Assembly: GCF_004402235.1 (NCBI RefSeq)
Contig: NZ_SOFS01000019.1
Span: 434,001 to 498,000 of the forward strand
DNA: 64,000 nucleotides
DNA from: Cryobacterium glucosi
GTDB taxonomy: Bacteria; Actinomycetota; Actinomycetes; Actinomycetales; Microbacteriaceae
Direction: 5' to 3'
Shown in pieces: positions 26,635-38,899 of this stretch; within the stretch, counting starts at the first letter, position 1, and every line of letters begins with the position of its first letter. Below the pieces are notes generated by a model. It saw only the letters and a list, made by a program, of their open reading frames with translations. It was not told the origin of the DNA and did not search any database. The position numbers and the translations under genes were made by a program.

Positions 26635-27680
26635 GAGACGGACGCCCTTTCGGCGGTTCGGGTGCCCGGACGTCCCCGGCCGAGTGACCGGCGCCAGCGG
26701 CCGAACGTGGCGTTCGTCGTTGGCGACTGCAGCAGGCAGACGGCCGTCACGACCGCGGCCTTGAAGACCATCGTCGCGATGGGTGGGATGCCGACCGTGT
26801 ACACCGTTGTGACGAGGGTCTGGATGACGAGGGCGCCGACGAGGGTGCCGAGGAGTGAGTACCGGCCGCCTGCGAGAGAGGTTCCTCCGATCACCACCGC
26901 GAGGATCGCATCCAGTTCGATGAAGAGGCCGGTGTTGTTGGCATCGGCCGCCGTCTGGTTCGAGGTCAGGATGAGGCCGGCGATGGCGGCCGCGAATGCC
27001 GAGAAGGTGTACACGGTGATCAAGAGGCCCCGCGACCGGACGCCGGCCTGCCTGCTCGCCTCCGGATTGATTCCGACCGATTCGATCAGGAGCCCGAGGG
27101 CCGTGCGCCGGGTGAGCAGGGCGGCTGCGGCAAAGATGACGGCCGCGATGACGACGGAAACCGGGATGCCGAGGACGAATCCGGACCCGATGACCTTGAA
27201 GGGAGGACTGTTCACGGTGAGGATCTGGCCCTCCGTGATGAGCATCGCCGCGCCGCGCCCGGCGGTCATCAGGATCAGGGTCGCGATGATGGGCTGGATC
27301 CCGAGCACGGCGACCAGGAACCCGTTCCACAGGCCGAGGACGAGGGCGATCAGGAGCGCGGCGATCACGGCGACCGCGACCGTGCCGATGCTGCCCGGTT
27401 CCGGGGAACCGAGGATGATCGAGCAGGCCACGGCACCGGCGATCGCGCACACGGCGCCCACGGAGAGGTCGATCCCACGCGTCGCGATGACGAGAGTCAT
27501 TCCGACCGCGATGATGAGGGTCGGCGCGCCGTTGCGGGCGATGTCCACGAGGCTGCCGAAGAGGTGCCCGTTCTTGACCTCGAGGCTGAAGAAGCCGGGG
27601 AAGGCGACGAGGTTGATGGTGAACAGGACGAGCAGCATCACCACCGGCCAGAACAAGCGGCTCGAGAACATCCGGTTCAT
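26631..27680 (-). CDS. Sugar ABC permease, YtfT type
   Basis: Membrane permease of 349 residues with about ten helices. RGIDLSVGAVCAIAGAV, VAVLGIQPIIATLILMTAGRG and ELDAILAVVIGGTSLAGGRYS match the YtfT side of the family, which carries furanose sugars in E. coli. ATGA overlaps join it to the ATPase gene upstream and the YjfF-like gene downstream, so the three are translated as a coupled set. The C-terminus has a basic extension (about 25 residues). Confidence 0.9.
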   Translation of the reverse strand: MNRMFSSRLFWPVVMLLVLFTINLVAFPGFFSLEVKNGHLFGSLVDIARNGAPTLIIAVGMTLVIATRGIDLSVGAVCAIAGAVACSIILGSPEPGSIGTVAVAVIAALLIALVLGLWNGFLVAVLGIQPIIATLILMTAGRGAAMLITEGQILTVNSPPFKVIGSGFVLGIPVSVVIAAVIFAAAALLTRRTALGLLIESVGINPEASRQAGVRSRGLLITVYTFSAFAAAIAGLILTSNQTAADANNTGLFIELDAILAVVIGGTSLAGGRYSLLGTLVGALVIQTLVTTVYTVGIPPIATMVFKAAVVTAVCLLQSPTTNATFGRWRRSLGRGRPGTRTAERASVS

Positions 27681-29227
27681 CGTTCCACCGCCGTCAGTTC
27701 ACCGTCGGCGATGATGGCCAGGAGGCTGTCAACGGTCAGGTCGTCATTGACGATGTCGGCGACGAGCCTGCGGTCCCTCATGATCGCGATCCTGCTGCTG
27801 AGGCGCAGCACCTCCTCGAGTTCCGCCGAGATGAACAGCACCGACATCCCGTTTTCGGCGAGGTTGACCACGAGTTTCTGGATCTCGGCCTTCGCGCCCA
27901 CATCGATGCCCCTTGTCGGTTCATCGAGGATCAGCAGCCGCGGCGCGACGGCGAGCCACCTGGCCAGCAACACCTTCTGCTGGTTGCCTCCGGAGAGGTT
28001 CCTGACGATGGCGTCCGGGTTGGCCGGCCGGATGTTCAGGGCCTGGATGTAGCTGACCGCGAGCTCGTCGCGGCGCTTCCGAGAGATCGGATGGAACCAG
28101 CCGCGGTCGGCCTGCAGCGCGAGCACGATGTTGTCCCGCACGGTGAGGTCCTCGACGATGCCCTCGGCGCGGCGGTTCTCCGAGGAGTAGGCGACTCCCC
28201 GCGCGAGGGCGGAACGAGGAGTTCGGAACCGGTGCGGCGTGCCGTCGATCACCAGTTCCCCGGAGTCCGGTCGGTCGATGCCGGAGAGGATCCTGGCGAG
28301 CTCGGTGCGCCCGGAGCCCAGGAGACCGGCGAGCCCGACGACCTCGCCGGTGTAGACCCGGAGGTCGACCGGCGCGATGGACCCCTTGCGCCCGAGCGCC
28401 GTCGCGGCCAGAAGGGGCACTTCGTCGTCTTCCCCGCCTCCCGGCTCGACGATCCGCCGCTCGAGGGCGTCGAGGATCGCGAGTTCCTTGCCGATCATCT
28501 TCTGCACGAGGTCGAGGCGCAGGATCTCTGCCGTGCGGTATTCGCCGACGAGTTTGCCGTTCCGAAGTACCGTGAGGCGGTCCGAGATCTCATAGACCTG
28601 GTCGAGGAAGTGGGAGACGAAGAGGATCGCGACGCCCTCGGCCTTGAGCTCGCGGATCACCCGGAAGAGTTCGGCGACTTCGTCGGCGTCGAGGCTCGAC
28701 GTCGGCTCGTCGAGGATCAGGACCTTCGCGTTGACGTCGATGGCCCTGGCGATCGCGACGAGCTGCTGGACAGCGAGCGAGTGCGAACCGAGCAGTGAAC
28801 CGGGATCGATGTCGAGGTGCAGGCCGCGGAGGAGTTCCACAGCCCGACGCCGGGTGGCCCGCCAATCGATGCCGCCGAACCGGCGGGGTTCCCGACCGAG
28901 CATGATGTTCTCAGCGACGCTCAGGTTTCCGAGCAGGTTCACCTCCTGATAGACGGTGCTGATCCCGGCATTCTGGGCCTGGGCGGGGCCCGCGAACGAG
29001 ACCCGGTTGCCGGCGAGCAGGATCTCGCCACTGTCGGCCGGGCCGCTGTCGATCGCATAGACACCGGTCAGCGCCTTGATCAGGGTCGACTTGCCTGCAC
29101 CGTTCTCCCCGAGCAGCGAGTGCACCTCGCCGGGGAACATCCGGAAGTTCACCCCGTCGAGGGCCTTGACGCCGGGGAAGGAGATCGAGATGTTCGTCAT
29201 CTCGACGACGGGGGCCTGTGCGTTCAT
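27677..29227 (-). CDS. Sugar ABC ATPase with two ABC domains, YtfR type
   Basis: Cytoplasmic ATPase of 516 residues. Domain 1 has Walker [17 protein letters not shown] and Walker [13 protein letters not shown]. Domain 2 has the degenerate P-loop GLLGSGRTELARILSG, usual for the second domain in this family, then [15 protein letters not shown] and [19 protein letters not shown]. The first-domain signature reads HSLAVQQLVAIARAI. It energises the YtfT/YjfF-like permeases with which it overlaps by four bases. Confidence 0.93.
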   Translation of the reverse strand: MNAQAPVVEMTNISISFPGVKALDGVNFRMFPGEVHSLLGENGAGKSTLIKALTGVYAIDSGPADSGEILLAGNRVSFAGPAQAQNAGISTVYQEVNLLGNLSVAENIMLGREPRRFGGIDWRATRRRAVELLRGLHLDIDPGSLLGSHSLAVQQLVAIARAIDVNAKVLILDEPTSSLDADEVAELFRVIRELKAEGVAILFVSHFLDQVYEISDRLTVLRNGKLVGEYRTAEILRLDLVQKMIGKELAILDALERRIVEPGGGEDDEVPLLAATALGRKGSIAPVDLRVYTGEVVGLAGLLGSGRTELARILSGIDRPDSGELVIDGTPHRFRTPRSALARGVAYSSENRRAEGIVEDLTVRDNIVLALQADRGWFHPISRKRRDELAVSYIQALNIRPANPDAIVRNLSGGNQQKVLLARWLAVAPRLLILDEPTRGIDVGAKAEIQKLVVNLAENGMSVLFISAELEEVLRLSSRIAIMRDRRLVADIVNDDLTVDSLLAIIADGELTAVER

Positions 29228-29345
29228 TCACGTTCTCTCTTCATCGTCGTGCGAGCGGATGCCGGCTCCCGGCGGCAGGGACCGGCCGGCCGGATGGCCT
29301 GCCGATTCGAGCCGCCGGAGACCGGCGAAGCGGTACCGGATCCGC

Positions 29346-30332
29346 TCAGTACTGACGGGTGGGAAATGCGGCAGTCGCCTGCTCCTGGGTGAAGGTCGTC
29401 TCCTCCGTCAGGATGCGCTTCTCGACGCTCTCCCCCGCGACGACCTTCTTGACGATGTCGACCAGCTGCTTGCCGAGAAGCGGAGAGCACTCGACGATGA
29501 AGTTGATCTTGCCGTCGGAGAGCGCCTGCATGCCGTCCTTCACCGCGTCGATGGTGACGATCTTGATGTCCTTCCCCGGCACCTTGCCCGCCGCTTCGAC
29601 GGCCTCGATCGCGCCGAGGCCCATGTCGTCGTTGTGGGCGAAGATCAGGGTGGCGTCCGGGTTGGACTTCAGGAGCGCCTCGGTGACCTGCTTTCCGCCC
29701 GCCCTCGTGAAGTCGCCGGTCTGCGATGCGACGATCTGGAACTTCGGATCGGCCTTGATGACGTCCGCGAAGCCCTCCGCACGGTCGATGGCGGGAGCCG
29801 CGCCCGTCGTGCCCTCGAGCTGGATGATCTTGACGGGATCTGTCTGGTTCTTGTACTCGTCGACGACCCACTGGCCGGCCTTCTCGCCTTCCTTGATGAA
29901 GTCGGAACCGAGGAAGCTCACGTAGAGGCTGTCGTCCTTCGAGTCGACGGCACGGTCCGTGAGGACGACCGGAATCCCGGCGTCCTTTGCTTCCTTCAGG
30001 ACCGCGTCCCAGCCGGTCTCTACGACGGGAGAGAACGCGATGACGTCGACGCCCTGGGTGATGTACGAGCGGATGGCCTTGATCTGGTTCTCCTGCTTCT
30101 GTTGCGCATCCGAGAACTTGAGCTGCATTCCGGACGCGGCGAACGCATCCTGGATGTCCTTCGTGTTCGCGGTCCGCCAGCCGCTCTCCGCGCCGACCTG
30201 GGCGAAGCCGACGACGATGTCGCCCGGCGCCTTCGCAGCGCCCGTCGAGCTGGTGTCTGCGGCAGTGGAACATCCCGTGAGGGCCAGGAGAAAGGCGCCG
30301 ACGGCGACCGCTCCGATCATCTTCCTGATCAT
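29346..30332 (-). CDS. Sugar-binding lipoprotein, YtfQ type
   Basis: Solute-binding protein of 328 residues. The lipobox is LTGC with Cys21. The mature N-terminus IVVGFAQVGAESGWRTANTKDIQ closely matches YtfQ, the galactofuranose-binding protein; LIFAHNDDMGLGAIEA and KIVTIDAVKDGMQALSDG follow. Furanose-form sugars such as L-arabinofuranose or galactofuranose are the likely ligands, which would fit the arabinofuranosidase and araD in this window (inference). AAGGAGG lies nine bases upstream of the ATG. It starts the operon, and two TGTGA-type operators lie upstream. Confidence 0.93.
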   Translation of the reverse strand: MIRKMIGAVAVGAFLLALTGCSTAADTSSTGAAKAPGDIVVGFAQVGAESGWRTANTKDIQDAFAASGMQLKFSDAQQKQENQIKAIRSYITQGVDVIAFSPVVETGWDAVLKEAKDAGIPVVLTDRAVDSKDDSLYVSFLGSDFIKEGEKAGQWVVDEYKNQTDPVKIIQLEGTTGAAPAIDRAEGFADVIKADPKFQIVASQTGDFTRAGGKQVTEALLKSNPDATLIFAHNDDMGLGAIEAVEAAGKVPGKDIKIVTIDAVKDGMQALSDGKINFIVECSPLLGKQLVDIVKKVVAGESVEKRILTEETTFTQEQATAAFPTRQY

Positions 30333-30423
30333 GTGACTAAACCTCCTTGTTTAGCGTCCCGGCGGAACATTCTGCTGCGTGTCTCGGTGCCGGGCGACCA
30401 GGTCGTTCTGGTCGATGTCGAAA

Positions 30424-30437
30424 TGTTAGCGCTCACA
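30424..30437. promoter_or_regulatory. LacI-type operator 1 upstream of the ytfQ-like gene
   Basis: TGTTAGCGCTCACA is an imperfect palindrome with a central CG, about 90 bases upstream of the start codon. It belongs to the same motif as 30514-30527 and 39970-39983. Confidence 0.65.
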
Positions 30438-30513
30438 AGCGCGCGTTCACAAGCCCTCCCGATATCTTTTCTATCTCCTGTGAAGCGGGGATCCCCGGCA
30501 TCCGTTCGGCGAT

Positions 30514-30527
30514 TGTGAACGCTCATA
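30514..30527. promoter_or_regulatory. LacI-type operator 2 upstream of the ytfQ-like gene
   Basis: TGTGAACGCTCATA with central CG has its centre exactly 90 bp from operator 1. A pair at this distance could support DNA looping by a tetramer or two dimers. Confidence 0.55.
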
Positions 30528-30546
30528 ACCGAGGCCCCTCATGCAA

Positions 30547-30579
30547 GCGGAGCCGACCCCTGGCCGGGGCCGGCTCCGC
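30547..30579 (-). terminator. Stem-loop after chvE copy 1
   Basis: GCGGAGCCG and CGGCTCCGC pair, extended inward by CCCC/GGGG across a bulged A. It lies 19 bases beyond the leftward stop codon at 30598. There is no T-tract. Confidence 0.6.
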
Positions 30580-30597
30580 CGGATGATGCGATATCTG

Positions 30598-31689
30598 TTA
30601 CTTGGTGAGCGGCGAGAGCTTGGGATCGTTCGCGTAGGCCTCTGCCGCGTTGGCCTTCGTCACGATGACCGGAGGCAACAGGTAGGCGGGAACGATCTTG
30701 ACGCCGTTGTCGTACGACTTGGTGTCGTTCACGTCGACGGCCTCGCCCTTCTGCAACGCCTGCGCCATCTTGATGGCCTGGGCGACGAGCAGGCGGGTGT
30801 CCTTGTTGATCGTGGAGTACTGCTCACCGGCCATGATCGACTTGACCGACTCCACCTCGGAGTCCTGGCCGGTCACGATCGGGATGGGCTTGCCTGCTGC
30901 CTTCACCGAGGTGATGATCGCCCGCGCCAGGGTGTCGTTCGGGGAGAGCACGCCATCGAGGGCCTTGTCCCCGTAGGTGCTGGTCAGGAGCGAGTCCATC
31001 CGGCTCTGCGCGTTCTCGGCCTTCCAGCCGGCGGTCGCCGTCTGCTTGATGTCGGTCTGGCCGGAGGCGACGACGAGGGTGCCGTCGTCGATCTTCGGCT
31101 GGAGGATGCTCATCGCGCCGTTGAAGAAGACCGCGGAGTTGGCATCGTCGGAGGAACCGGAGAAGAGCTCGATGTTGTACGGCCCGGCTGCCTTCCGGGA
31201 AGCGAGCCCATCGAGGAGGGCCTGGCCCTGGAGCTCACCGACCTTGAAGTTGTCGTACGCCACGTAGTAGTCCACGTCCGGCGTGTTGAGGATCAGCCGG
31301 TCGTAGGCGATGACCGTCGCACCCGCGTCCTTCGCCGCCTTCACCTGGGTGCCGAGCTGGCCGCCGTCTGCCGCGCCGATGATGATGACCTTGGCGCCGT
31401 TGGTGACCATCGCCGAGATCTGGTCCTGCTGGTCTTTGACCGTCGTCGAGGCGCCGGCGTACTGCACGTCGCCCTTGAACCCGGCCGTCTTGAGGCCGTC
31501 TTCGAAGAGGCCTCCGGCGAGGACCCAGTTCTCAGAGGTCTTCGAGGGAAGCGCGACGCCGATCACCGAGTCCGCCGGGAATCCGGCGGCCGCTGTGGAA
31601 CCGCCCGTGGTGTCGGTGCGGGTGGAACACCCGGAGAGTGCCATCAGGGCTACGGCGGCGAGCGCTGTAGTCGCAAGGAGTTTTCGCAT
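30598..31689 (-). CDS. chvE: ChvE-type multiple-monosaccharide-binding lipoprotein, copy 1
   Basis: Solute-binding lipoprotein of 363 residues; lipobox LSGC with Cys21. Family sequences are [73 protein letters not shown] and VTGQDSEVESVKSIMAGEQYSTINKDT. ChvE-class proteins bind arabinose, xylose, glucose, galactose and similar sugars. In this copy the gene comes last, after mmsA and mmsB, with a 92-bp gap that could hold its own promoter; in copy 2 it comes first. Confidence 0.93.
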   Translation of the reverse strand: MRKLLATTALAAVALMALSGCSTRTDTTGGSTAAAGFPADSVIGVALPSKTSENWVLAGGLFEDGLKTAGFKGDVQYAGASTTVKDQQDQISAMVTNGAKVIIIGAADGGQLGTQVKAAKDAGATVIAYDRLILNTPDVDYYVAYDNFKVGELQGQALLDGLASRKAAGPYNIELFSGSSDDANSAVFFNGAMSILQPKIDDGTLVVASGQTDIKQTATAGWKAENAQSRMDSLLTSTYGDKALDGVLSPNDTLARAIITSVKAAGKPIPIVTGQDSEVESVKSIMAGEQYSTINKDTRLLVAQAIKMAQALQKGEAVDVNDTKSYDNGVKIVPAYLLPPVIVTKANAAEAYANDPKLSPLTK

Positions 31690-31781
31690 GTTCGATCGCT
31701 TTCTACTCAATGTGGTGGAGCAGGGATTGTGCTGTGCAGGGTGTGGAGCGAGATCGGGAGAGGTCATGCGGATGCCGCGGA

Positions 31782-33106
31782 TCAGGAGGGCATGCTCGCC
31801 GGCGGTCTGGCCGTGTCCGGCGTCCCGGAGTCGGGGACGACCATCGGCGCTTCGTCCGGAGCCGGGGTGGTCTTCCGGTTCCGGGTCATGAACCCGAGGA
31901 TCGACGGCCGGCCCTGTTTCTTGTTCCAGACATCCACCCCCACGGCGAGGAGAAGCACGAGACCCTTGATGATCTGCACCCGGTCGCTTCCGACACCGAG
32001 GAGCTGGAGCCCGTTGTTGAGCACGGCCATCACGAGACCGCCGATGATGGAGCCCGTGACCGTGCCGATTCCGCCGGAGACCGCCGCACCGCCGATGAAG
32101 ACGGCGGCGATGGCGTCGAGCTCCCAGCTCAGCCCGTCCTGCGGTCCGGAAGCGACCGAGCGGGCGACGAAGATCATGCCGGCGAGGGCGGCCAGGATCG
32201 ACATGTTCATCATCACGAGGAAGTTGATCCGGCGGGACTTGACGCCGGAGAGTTCGGCGGCGAGCTTGTTTCCGCCGACCGCGTAGACGTGACGGCCGAA
32301 GATCGTGTTCCGGGTGACGAACGAGTACACGAGCACGAGCACCCCGAGGATGATCCCGGAGACCGGGAAGCTCGTTCCGGTGCGGCCGCCCGCGAAGAGG
32401 AAGGACGCGTAGACGACGACCGCATTGAGCAGCACGACCTTGACGACGCTCGCCCAGAGCGGGGACGGCGTCGAACCCATGATCCGCTGCACGCGGCGCG
32501 CCCGGATCTCCCGCCAGATCACGGCGATCACAATGATGAGCCCGAGCAGGAGGGTGAGGTTGTTGTACCCGGTGTACGGCCCCACCTCCGGAAGATACCC
32601 GGAGCCGATGGTGGTGAAGCCAGGGGGGACGGGCACCGTGTTCGCGTTGCCGATCAGCTGGTTGCCGCCGCGGAAGATGAGCATGCCGGCGAGGGTGACG
32701 ATGAAGGCCGGCACTCCGACGAAGGCGACCCACCAACCCTGCCACGCCCCGATCAGCATGCCCACGAAGAGGCCGAAGAGGATGGCGAGAGGCCAGGGCA
32801 GGTTCCAGTCCTTCATCGAGGTTGCGACGACGATGCCCACGAACGCGGCGACGGACCCGACGGACAGGTCGATGTGCCCGGCGATGATCACGATCACCAT
32901 CCCGATGGCGAGGATCAGGATGTACGAGTACTGGCTGACGAGGTTGATCAGGTTGCCTGAGGACAGGGTCAGGCCGTTGGTGAGGTACTGGAAGAGCAGG
33001 ATGATCGCGATCAGGCTGAAGAGGATGCCGAACTGACGCAGGTTTCCCCCGCCGAACAGCTTCCGCGCGCTGCGCGCCTCGCTCGTGGTCGTGGTCTCGG
33101 TAGTCA

Positions 33107-33107
<1 letters not shown>
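31782..33107 (-). CDS. mmsB: Multiple-monosaccharide ABC permease MmsB/GguB, copy 1
   Basis: Permease of 441 residues, longer than RbsC-type proteins because of the extra helices and loop that mark the MmsB/GguB/XylH group. Visible are [50 protein letters not shown] and [18 protein letters not shown]. The C-terminal tail after the last helix is about 45 residues longer than in copy 2. Its ATG shares one base with the mmsA stop (TGATG). Confidence 0.93.
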
Positions 33108-34690
<1,583 letters not shown>

Positions 34691-34719
34691 CATTGTGCTC
34701 CTTGCGCCAGATGCCACAG

Positions 34720-34725
34720 ATAGTA
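34720..34725 (-). promoter_or_regulatory. Possible -10 box for the mmsA copy 1 operon
   Basis: TACTAT on the leftward strand lies 29 bases before the start codon. The -35 region is poor (TGTTGC at 17 bases), so the call is tentative. Confidence 0.35.
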
Positions 34726-34820
34726 ACCGGCAGTGGCCGCGAGCAACAGGCTCCCTGCTGCCGCGACGTGTCACGCTTGGGTAACGGCTGATCGGATACA
34801 CAAAAGGCAGATCGCAGGCG

Positions 34821-34860
34821 CAAAAAAGCGGGCCGGTCGTCCGAAGACGACCGGCCCGCT
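34821..34860 (-). terminator. Intrinsic terminator of the copy 2 operon
   Basis: Perfect 15-bp arms AGCGGGCCGGTCGTC / GACGACCGGCCCGCT (34827-34841 and 34846-34860) enclose a four-base loop. On the leftward strand the stem is followed by a run of T. It lies 18 bases after the mmsB copy 2 stop codon and separates the two importer operons. Confidence 0.9.
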
Positions 34861-34878
34861 CTCGCGTGTTTGTGCGGG

Positions 34879-36060
34879 TCAGCGACCGCCGGAGCGACGC
34901 TTGTTGTACACGTCGAACGCGACGGCACCGAGCAGCACCAGGCCCTTGATGAGCTGCTGGTACTCCGTTCCGACACCGAGGATCGACATGCCGTTGTTCA
35001 GCAGCCCGATGATGAAACCACCGATGATGGCGCCGGTGACGGTACCGATACCACCGGTGACCGCGGCGCCACCGATGAAGACGGCGGCGATGGCGTCGAG
35101 TTCGAAGCCGTCACCGGCCTTCGGGTTGGCGAGGTTGAGCTGGGCGGTGAAGACGAGCCCGGCGAGTGCCGAGATGACGCCCATGTTCACGAAGAGCATG
35201 AAGGTGACGCGCTTGGTCTTGATGCCCGACAGTGCAGCGGCGTTCAGGTTGCCACCGATGGCGTAGATGTGGCGGCCGAAGACGCTGTTCGACATCACGG
35301 ATGCGTAGACGACGATCAGGACGCCGAGGACGATCAGGACGATGGGCGTGCCACGGTAGCTCGCGAGCAGGTACGTGATGCCGAGGATCATCGCTGCGGT
35401 GAACACCAGCTTGGTGAGGAACCAGGCGAACGGCTCGTCTTCGACGTCGTACTTCGCGCGGGCACGGCGCTGGCGGATGCCCTTGAGCACCAGGAAGAGC
35501 GTCGCAATGATGCCGATACCGAGGGTCAGCGGTTCGACAGCACTGGTTCCGCCGCCGAGGTCGGGGAGGAATCCGCTGCCGAGGGCGCGGAATTCGTCGG
35601 GGAACGGCGAGATCTGCTTGTTCTGCAGTGCTATCTGGGTGAGCCCACGGAAGGTGAGCATACCGGCCAAGGTCACGATGAAGGCCGGTATCCCGAAGTA
35701 GGCGATCCAGAAGCCCTGCCACATTCCCACGAGGGCGCCGACACCGAGGCACAGGATGATCGCGAGCCACCACGGCACATTCCACTGCGTGATCATCACG
35801 CCGGACATGGCGCCGACGAAGGCGACGACCGAACCGACCGAGAGGTCGATGTGGCCGGCGATGATGACCATGACCATGCCGACGGCGAGGATCAGGATGT
35901 AGCTGTTCTGCACGATCAGGTTCGTGACGTTGATCGGCTTCAGGGTGATGCCGTTGGTGGCCACCTGGAAGAAGATCACGATCGCGATCAGGGCGATGAA
36001 CAGGCCGATTTGCCGCAGCTGGCCGGCGAGGTAATTAAGTGAAGATCTGAACACGCTCAT
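34879..36060 (-). CDS. mmsB: Multiple-monosaccharide ABC permease MmsB/GguB, copy 2
   Basis: Permease of 393 residues, homologous throughout to the 31782-33107 product: [67 protein letters not shown]. It is shorter at both ends than copy 1. The ATG overlaps the mmsA copy 2 stop by four bases (ATGA). An intrinsic terminator follows directly. Confidence 0.93.
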   Translation of the reverse strand: MSVFRSSLNYLAGQLRQIGLFIALIAIVIFFQVATNGITLKPINVTNLIVQNSYILILAVGMVMVIIAGHIDLSVGSVVAFVGAMSGVMITQWNVPWWLAIILCLGVGALVGMWQGFWIAYFGIPAFIVTLAGMLTFRGLTQIALQNKQISPFPDEFRALGSGFLPDLGGGTSAVEPLTLGIGIIATLFLVLKGIRQRRARAKYDVEDEPFAWFLTKLVFTAAMILGITYLLASYRGTPIVLIVLGVLIVVYASVMSNSVFGRHIYAIGGNLNAAALSGIKTKRVTFMLFVNMGVISALAGLVFTAQLNLANPKAGDGFELDAIAAVFIGGAAVTGGIGTVTGAIIGGFIIGLLNNGMSILGVGTEYQQLIKGLVLLGAVAFDVYNKRRSGGR

Positions 36061-37598
36061 CGCTTGTCCTTGTCCCTTTCCTGGGTCATGTTTTGCATAA
36101 GGAATTCGGCCGTCGTCTGCCCGCGGGCGACGTCCGCCGTGATCCGGCCTTCGAAGATGGTGTAGATCCGGTCGCAGATGCCGATCAGTTCCGGCAGTTC
36201 GGACGAGATCACGATGACGCCCTTGCCTGCGTCGGCGAGGCGGTTGATGATTCCGTAGATCTCATACTTGGCGCCGACGTCGATGCCGCGGGTGGGCTCG
36301 TCGAGGATGAGGACATCCGGGTCGGAGAACATCCACTTGGACAGCACGACCTTCTGCTGGTTTCCGCCGGAGAGCTTCCCGGCGAGGGCCTCAACCGTCG
36401 GAGCCTTGATGTTCATGCTCTTGCGGTAGCCCTCTGCGACGACGATCTCCTGGTTGGAGTCCACCCAGCCGCGCTTGGCGATCTTGTGCATGCCCACCGT
36501 GGAGATGTTGCGTTTGATGTCCTCGATCAGGTTGAGACCGTACCGCTTGCGATCCTCGGTTGCGTACGCCAGGCCGTGATCGATGGCGTTCGCTACCGTG
36601 CTCGTGTTGATCTTGACGCCGTTCTTGTACACGGTGCCGGAGATGTTGTGCCCGTAGCTGTGGCCGAAGACGCTCATCGCGAGCTCGGTCCTGCCCGCGC
36701 CCATCAGCCCGGCGATGCCGACGATCTCGCCGGCCCTGACGGTGATGTTCGCGTCCTTGACAACCCGGCGCTGGTGGTCGAGCGGGTGGTAGACGTTCCA
36801 GTCTTCGACCCGGAGGAGTTCCTCACCGATGTTCGGCGTGTGGTCGGGGTAGCGGCTGCCGAGGTCGCGGCCGACCATGCCCTTGATGATGCGCTCCTCG
36901 GAGATGTCATCGGTGTGCATGTCGAGCGTCTCGATGAGCTTGCCGTCACGGATGATGGTGACCTCGTCGGCGATGGCCTTGATCTCGTTCAGCTTGTGGC
37001 TGATCATGATCGAGGTGACGCCCTGGCCCTTGAGGTGCTTCATCAGGTCGAGCAGGTGCGCGGAGTCCTCGTCGTTGAGTGCTGCGGTCGGCTCGTCCAG
37101 GATCAGGAGTTTGACCTCCTTGGACAGGGCCTTCGCGATTTCCACGAGCTGCTGCTTGCCGACGCCGATGTCGCGGATCTTGGTGATCGGGTTGTCCTTG
37201 AGACCGACCCTGGCGAGCAGCTTGGCTGCCTCCATGTTGGTCTTGTTCCAGTCGATCCAGCCGTTGTTCTGCTGCTCGTTGCCGAGGAAGATGTTCTCGG
37301 CGATGGAGAGGAACGGGCTCAGCGCCAGCTCCTGGTGGATGATGACGACGCCTGAGGCCTCGGAGTCATTGATGGATTTAAAGGCGACCGGCTCATTTTC
37401 GAAGACGATCTCGCCCTCGTATGTGCCGTGCGGGTAGACGCCGGAGAGCACCTTCATCAAGGTGGACTTTCCTGCACCGTTTTCACCGCAAATCGCGTGG
37501 ATGTGGCCTCGCTTCACCGCGAGGGAAACGTCCTGGAGGGCTTTCACTCCGGGAAAGGTTTTCGTGATGCTGCGCATCTCGAGAATATTCGTTGTCAC
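36057..37598 (-). CDS. mmsA: Multiple-monosaccharide ABC ATPase MmsA/GguA, copy 2
   Basis: ATPase of 513 residues with two ABC domains, parallel to copy 1: [47 protein letters not shown], then [32 protein letters not shown] and [19 protein letters not shown]. The start is GTG at 37598. A perfect stem-loop lies between it and chvE copy 2 upstream. Confidence 0.93.
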   Translation of the reverse strand: MTTNILEMRSITKTFPGVKALQDVSLAVKRGHIHAICGENGAGKSTLMKVLSGVYPHGTYEGEIVFENEPVAFKSINDSEASGVVIIHQELALSPFLSIAENIFLGNEQQNNGWIDWNKTNMEAAKLLARVGLKDNPITKIRDIGVGKQQLVEIAKALSKEVKLLILDEPTAALNDEDSAHLLDLMKHLKGQGVTSIMISHKLNEIKAIADEVTIIRDGKLIETLDMHTDDISEERIIKGMVGRDLGSRYPDHTPNIGEELLRVEDWNVYHPLDHQRRVVKDANITVRAGEIVGIAGLMGAGRTELAMSVFGHSYGHNISGTVYKNGVKINTSTVANAIDHGLAYATEDRKRYGLNLIEDIKRNISTVGMHKIAKRGWVDSNQEIVVAEGYRKSMNIKAPTVEALAGKLSGGNQQKVVLSKWMFSDPDVLILDEPTRGIDVGAKYEIYGIINRLADAGKGVIVISSELPELIGICDRIYTIFEGRITADVARGQTTAEFLMQNMTQERDKDKR

Positions 37599-37662
37599 CG
37601 TTACTTCTTCTTCCGGTGGAGAGAGGGTGGGTGGTGGTTGTGGTGCTGGTGCTTTCGGTGCT

Positions 37663-37696
37663 GGCAGTGGCGGCGGGGTGACCCGCCGCCACTGCC
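37663..37696 (-). terminator. Perfect 15-bp stem-loop between chvE and mmsA (copy 2)
   Basis: GGCAGTGGCGGCGGG and its exact complement enclose GTGA. It starts 16 bases after the chvE stop and has no T-tract. Such an element inside a binding-protein operon usually gives partial termination or protects the upstream mRNA, so that binding protein exceeds transporter. Confidence 0.65.
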
Positions 37697-37711
37697 GGTG
37701 GAGCGAAGAAC

Positions 37712-38836
37712 CTACTTGAGGTCGGCCTCGGTGTAGTAACCGGTGTCGACGAGCAGGGCCTTGTAGTTGTCCTTGGTAACGACCTGCGGAGCGAACAGGA
37801 AGGTCGGGACGACCTTGACCTTGTTGTTGTAGCTCTTCGTGTCGTTGACCTCGGGGGTCTTGCCGTTGAGCAGGTCGTCAGCCATCTTCACGGCCTCGTC
37901 GCCGAGCTGGCGCGTGTCCTTGTAGATGGAGGAGTACTGCTGGCCGGCGATGATCGACTTGACCGAAGCGGCCTCGGAGTCCTGACCGGTGATGATCGGG
38001 AGCTTGTCGGTGGCGTATCCCGAGCTCGTCAGAGCCGAGATGATGCCGATGGAGAGACCGTCATACGGGGAGAGCACGCCGTCGACCTTGGAGCCGTCGG
38101 AGTAGGTGCTCGCGATGAGGTTCTGCATCCGCTTCTGGGCGGTCGCCGGGTCCCAACGCAGGGTGGCGACCTGGGTGAAGCTGACCTGGCCGCTCTTGAC
38201 GACGATGACGCCCTTGTCGATGTACGGCTGCAGGACGGAGATGGCGCCGTTGAAGAAGAACGTGGCGTTGTTGTCGTCGGGGCTGCCGCCGAAGAGTTCG
38301 ACGTTGAACGGGCCGGTCTTGCCGGTGTCCTTGCCGTCCTTGTCCAGCACGCCGAGTCCGGTGAGCAGGCTCGTGGCCTGCAGCACGCCGACCTCGTTGT
38401 TGTCGAACGTGGTGTAGTAGTCGACGTTCTTGTTGCCGTTGATCAGGCGGTCGTACGCGATGACCTTGACGCCGGCCGCTGCGGCCTGGTCAAGCTGGTC
38501 GCTGAGCGCGGTGCCGTCGATCGACGCGATGATGAGGATCTTCGCGCCCTTCGTCAGCATGTTGCTGATCTGCTGGACCTGGGTGGGGATCTTGTCTTCG
38601 CCGTATTCGAGGTCGACCTTGTAGCCGAGCTTCTCGAGGGAGGCCTTGACAGCGTCGCCGTCCTTGATCCAGCGCTCGCTGGACTTGGTGGGCATTGCGA
38701 CGCCGACAAGTGCACCGGCGTTGGCGCCCGCTGCAGCGGTGGTGGTGGCTGTGTCGCCACGCCCGCCGGAGCAGGCAGCGAGGGAGAGTGCGAGTCCAAT
38801 GGCAGCGATGCCTGCGAGGACCTTACTTGTCTTCAC
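37712..38836 (-). CDS. chvE: ChvE-type multiple-monosaccharide-binding lipoprotein, copy 2
   Basis: Solute-binding lipoprotein of 374 residues; lipobox LAAC with Cys22. [68 protein letters not shown] (first 20 residues as usual for ChvE) and [26 protein letters not shown] make it closer to classical ChvE than copy 1. The start is GTG with AAAGG seven bases upstream. It lies 63 bp after the araA remnant on the same strand, so it may be read from the araD promoter as well as its own. Confidence 0.93.
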   Translation of the reverse strand: MKTSKVLAGIAAIGLALSLAACSGGRGDTATTTAAAGANAGALVGVAMPTKSSERWIKDGDAVKASLEKLGYKVDLEYGEDKIPTQVQQISNMLTKGAKILIIASIDGTALSDQLDQAAAAGVKVIAYDRLINGNKNVDYYTTFDNNEVGVLQATSLLTGLGVLDKDGKDTGKTGPFNVELFGGSPDDNNATFFFNGAISVLQPYIDKGVIVVKSGQVSFTQVATLRWDPATAQKRMQNLIASTYSDGSKVDGVLSPYDGLSIGIISALTSSGYATDKLPIITGQDSEAASVKSIIAGQQYSSIYKDTRQLGDEAVKMADDLLNGKTPEVNDTKSYNNKVKVVPTFLFAPQVVTKDNYKALLVDTGYYTEADLK

Positions 38837-38899
38837 TGAATTACCTTTCGTGGATCTGTTATCAACTCTGATGGCAGTTGTATTGGTGCTGCTATGTGA

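Noticed and set aside
25438..27714. Open frame of over 750 codons antisense to the YtfT/YjfF-like permease genes
   Set aside because: Charged, repetitive translation antisense to two coupled membrane-protein genes.
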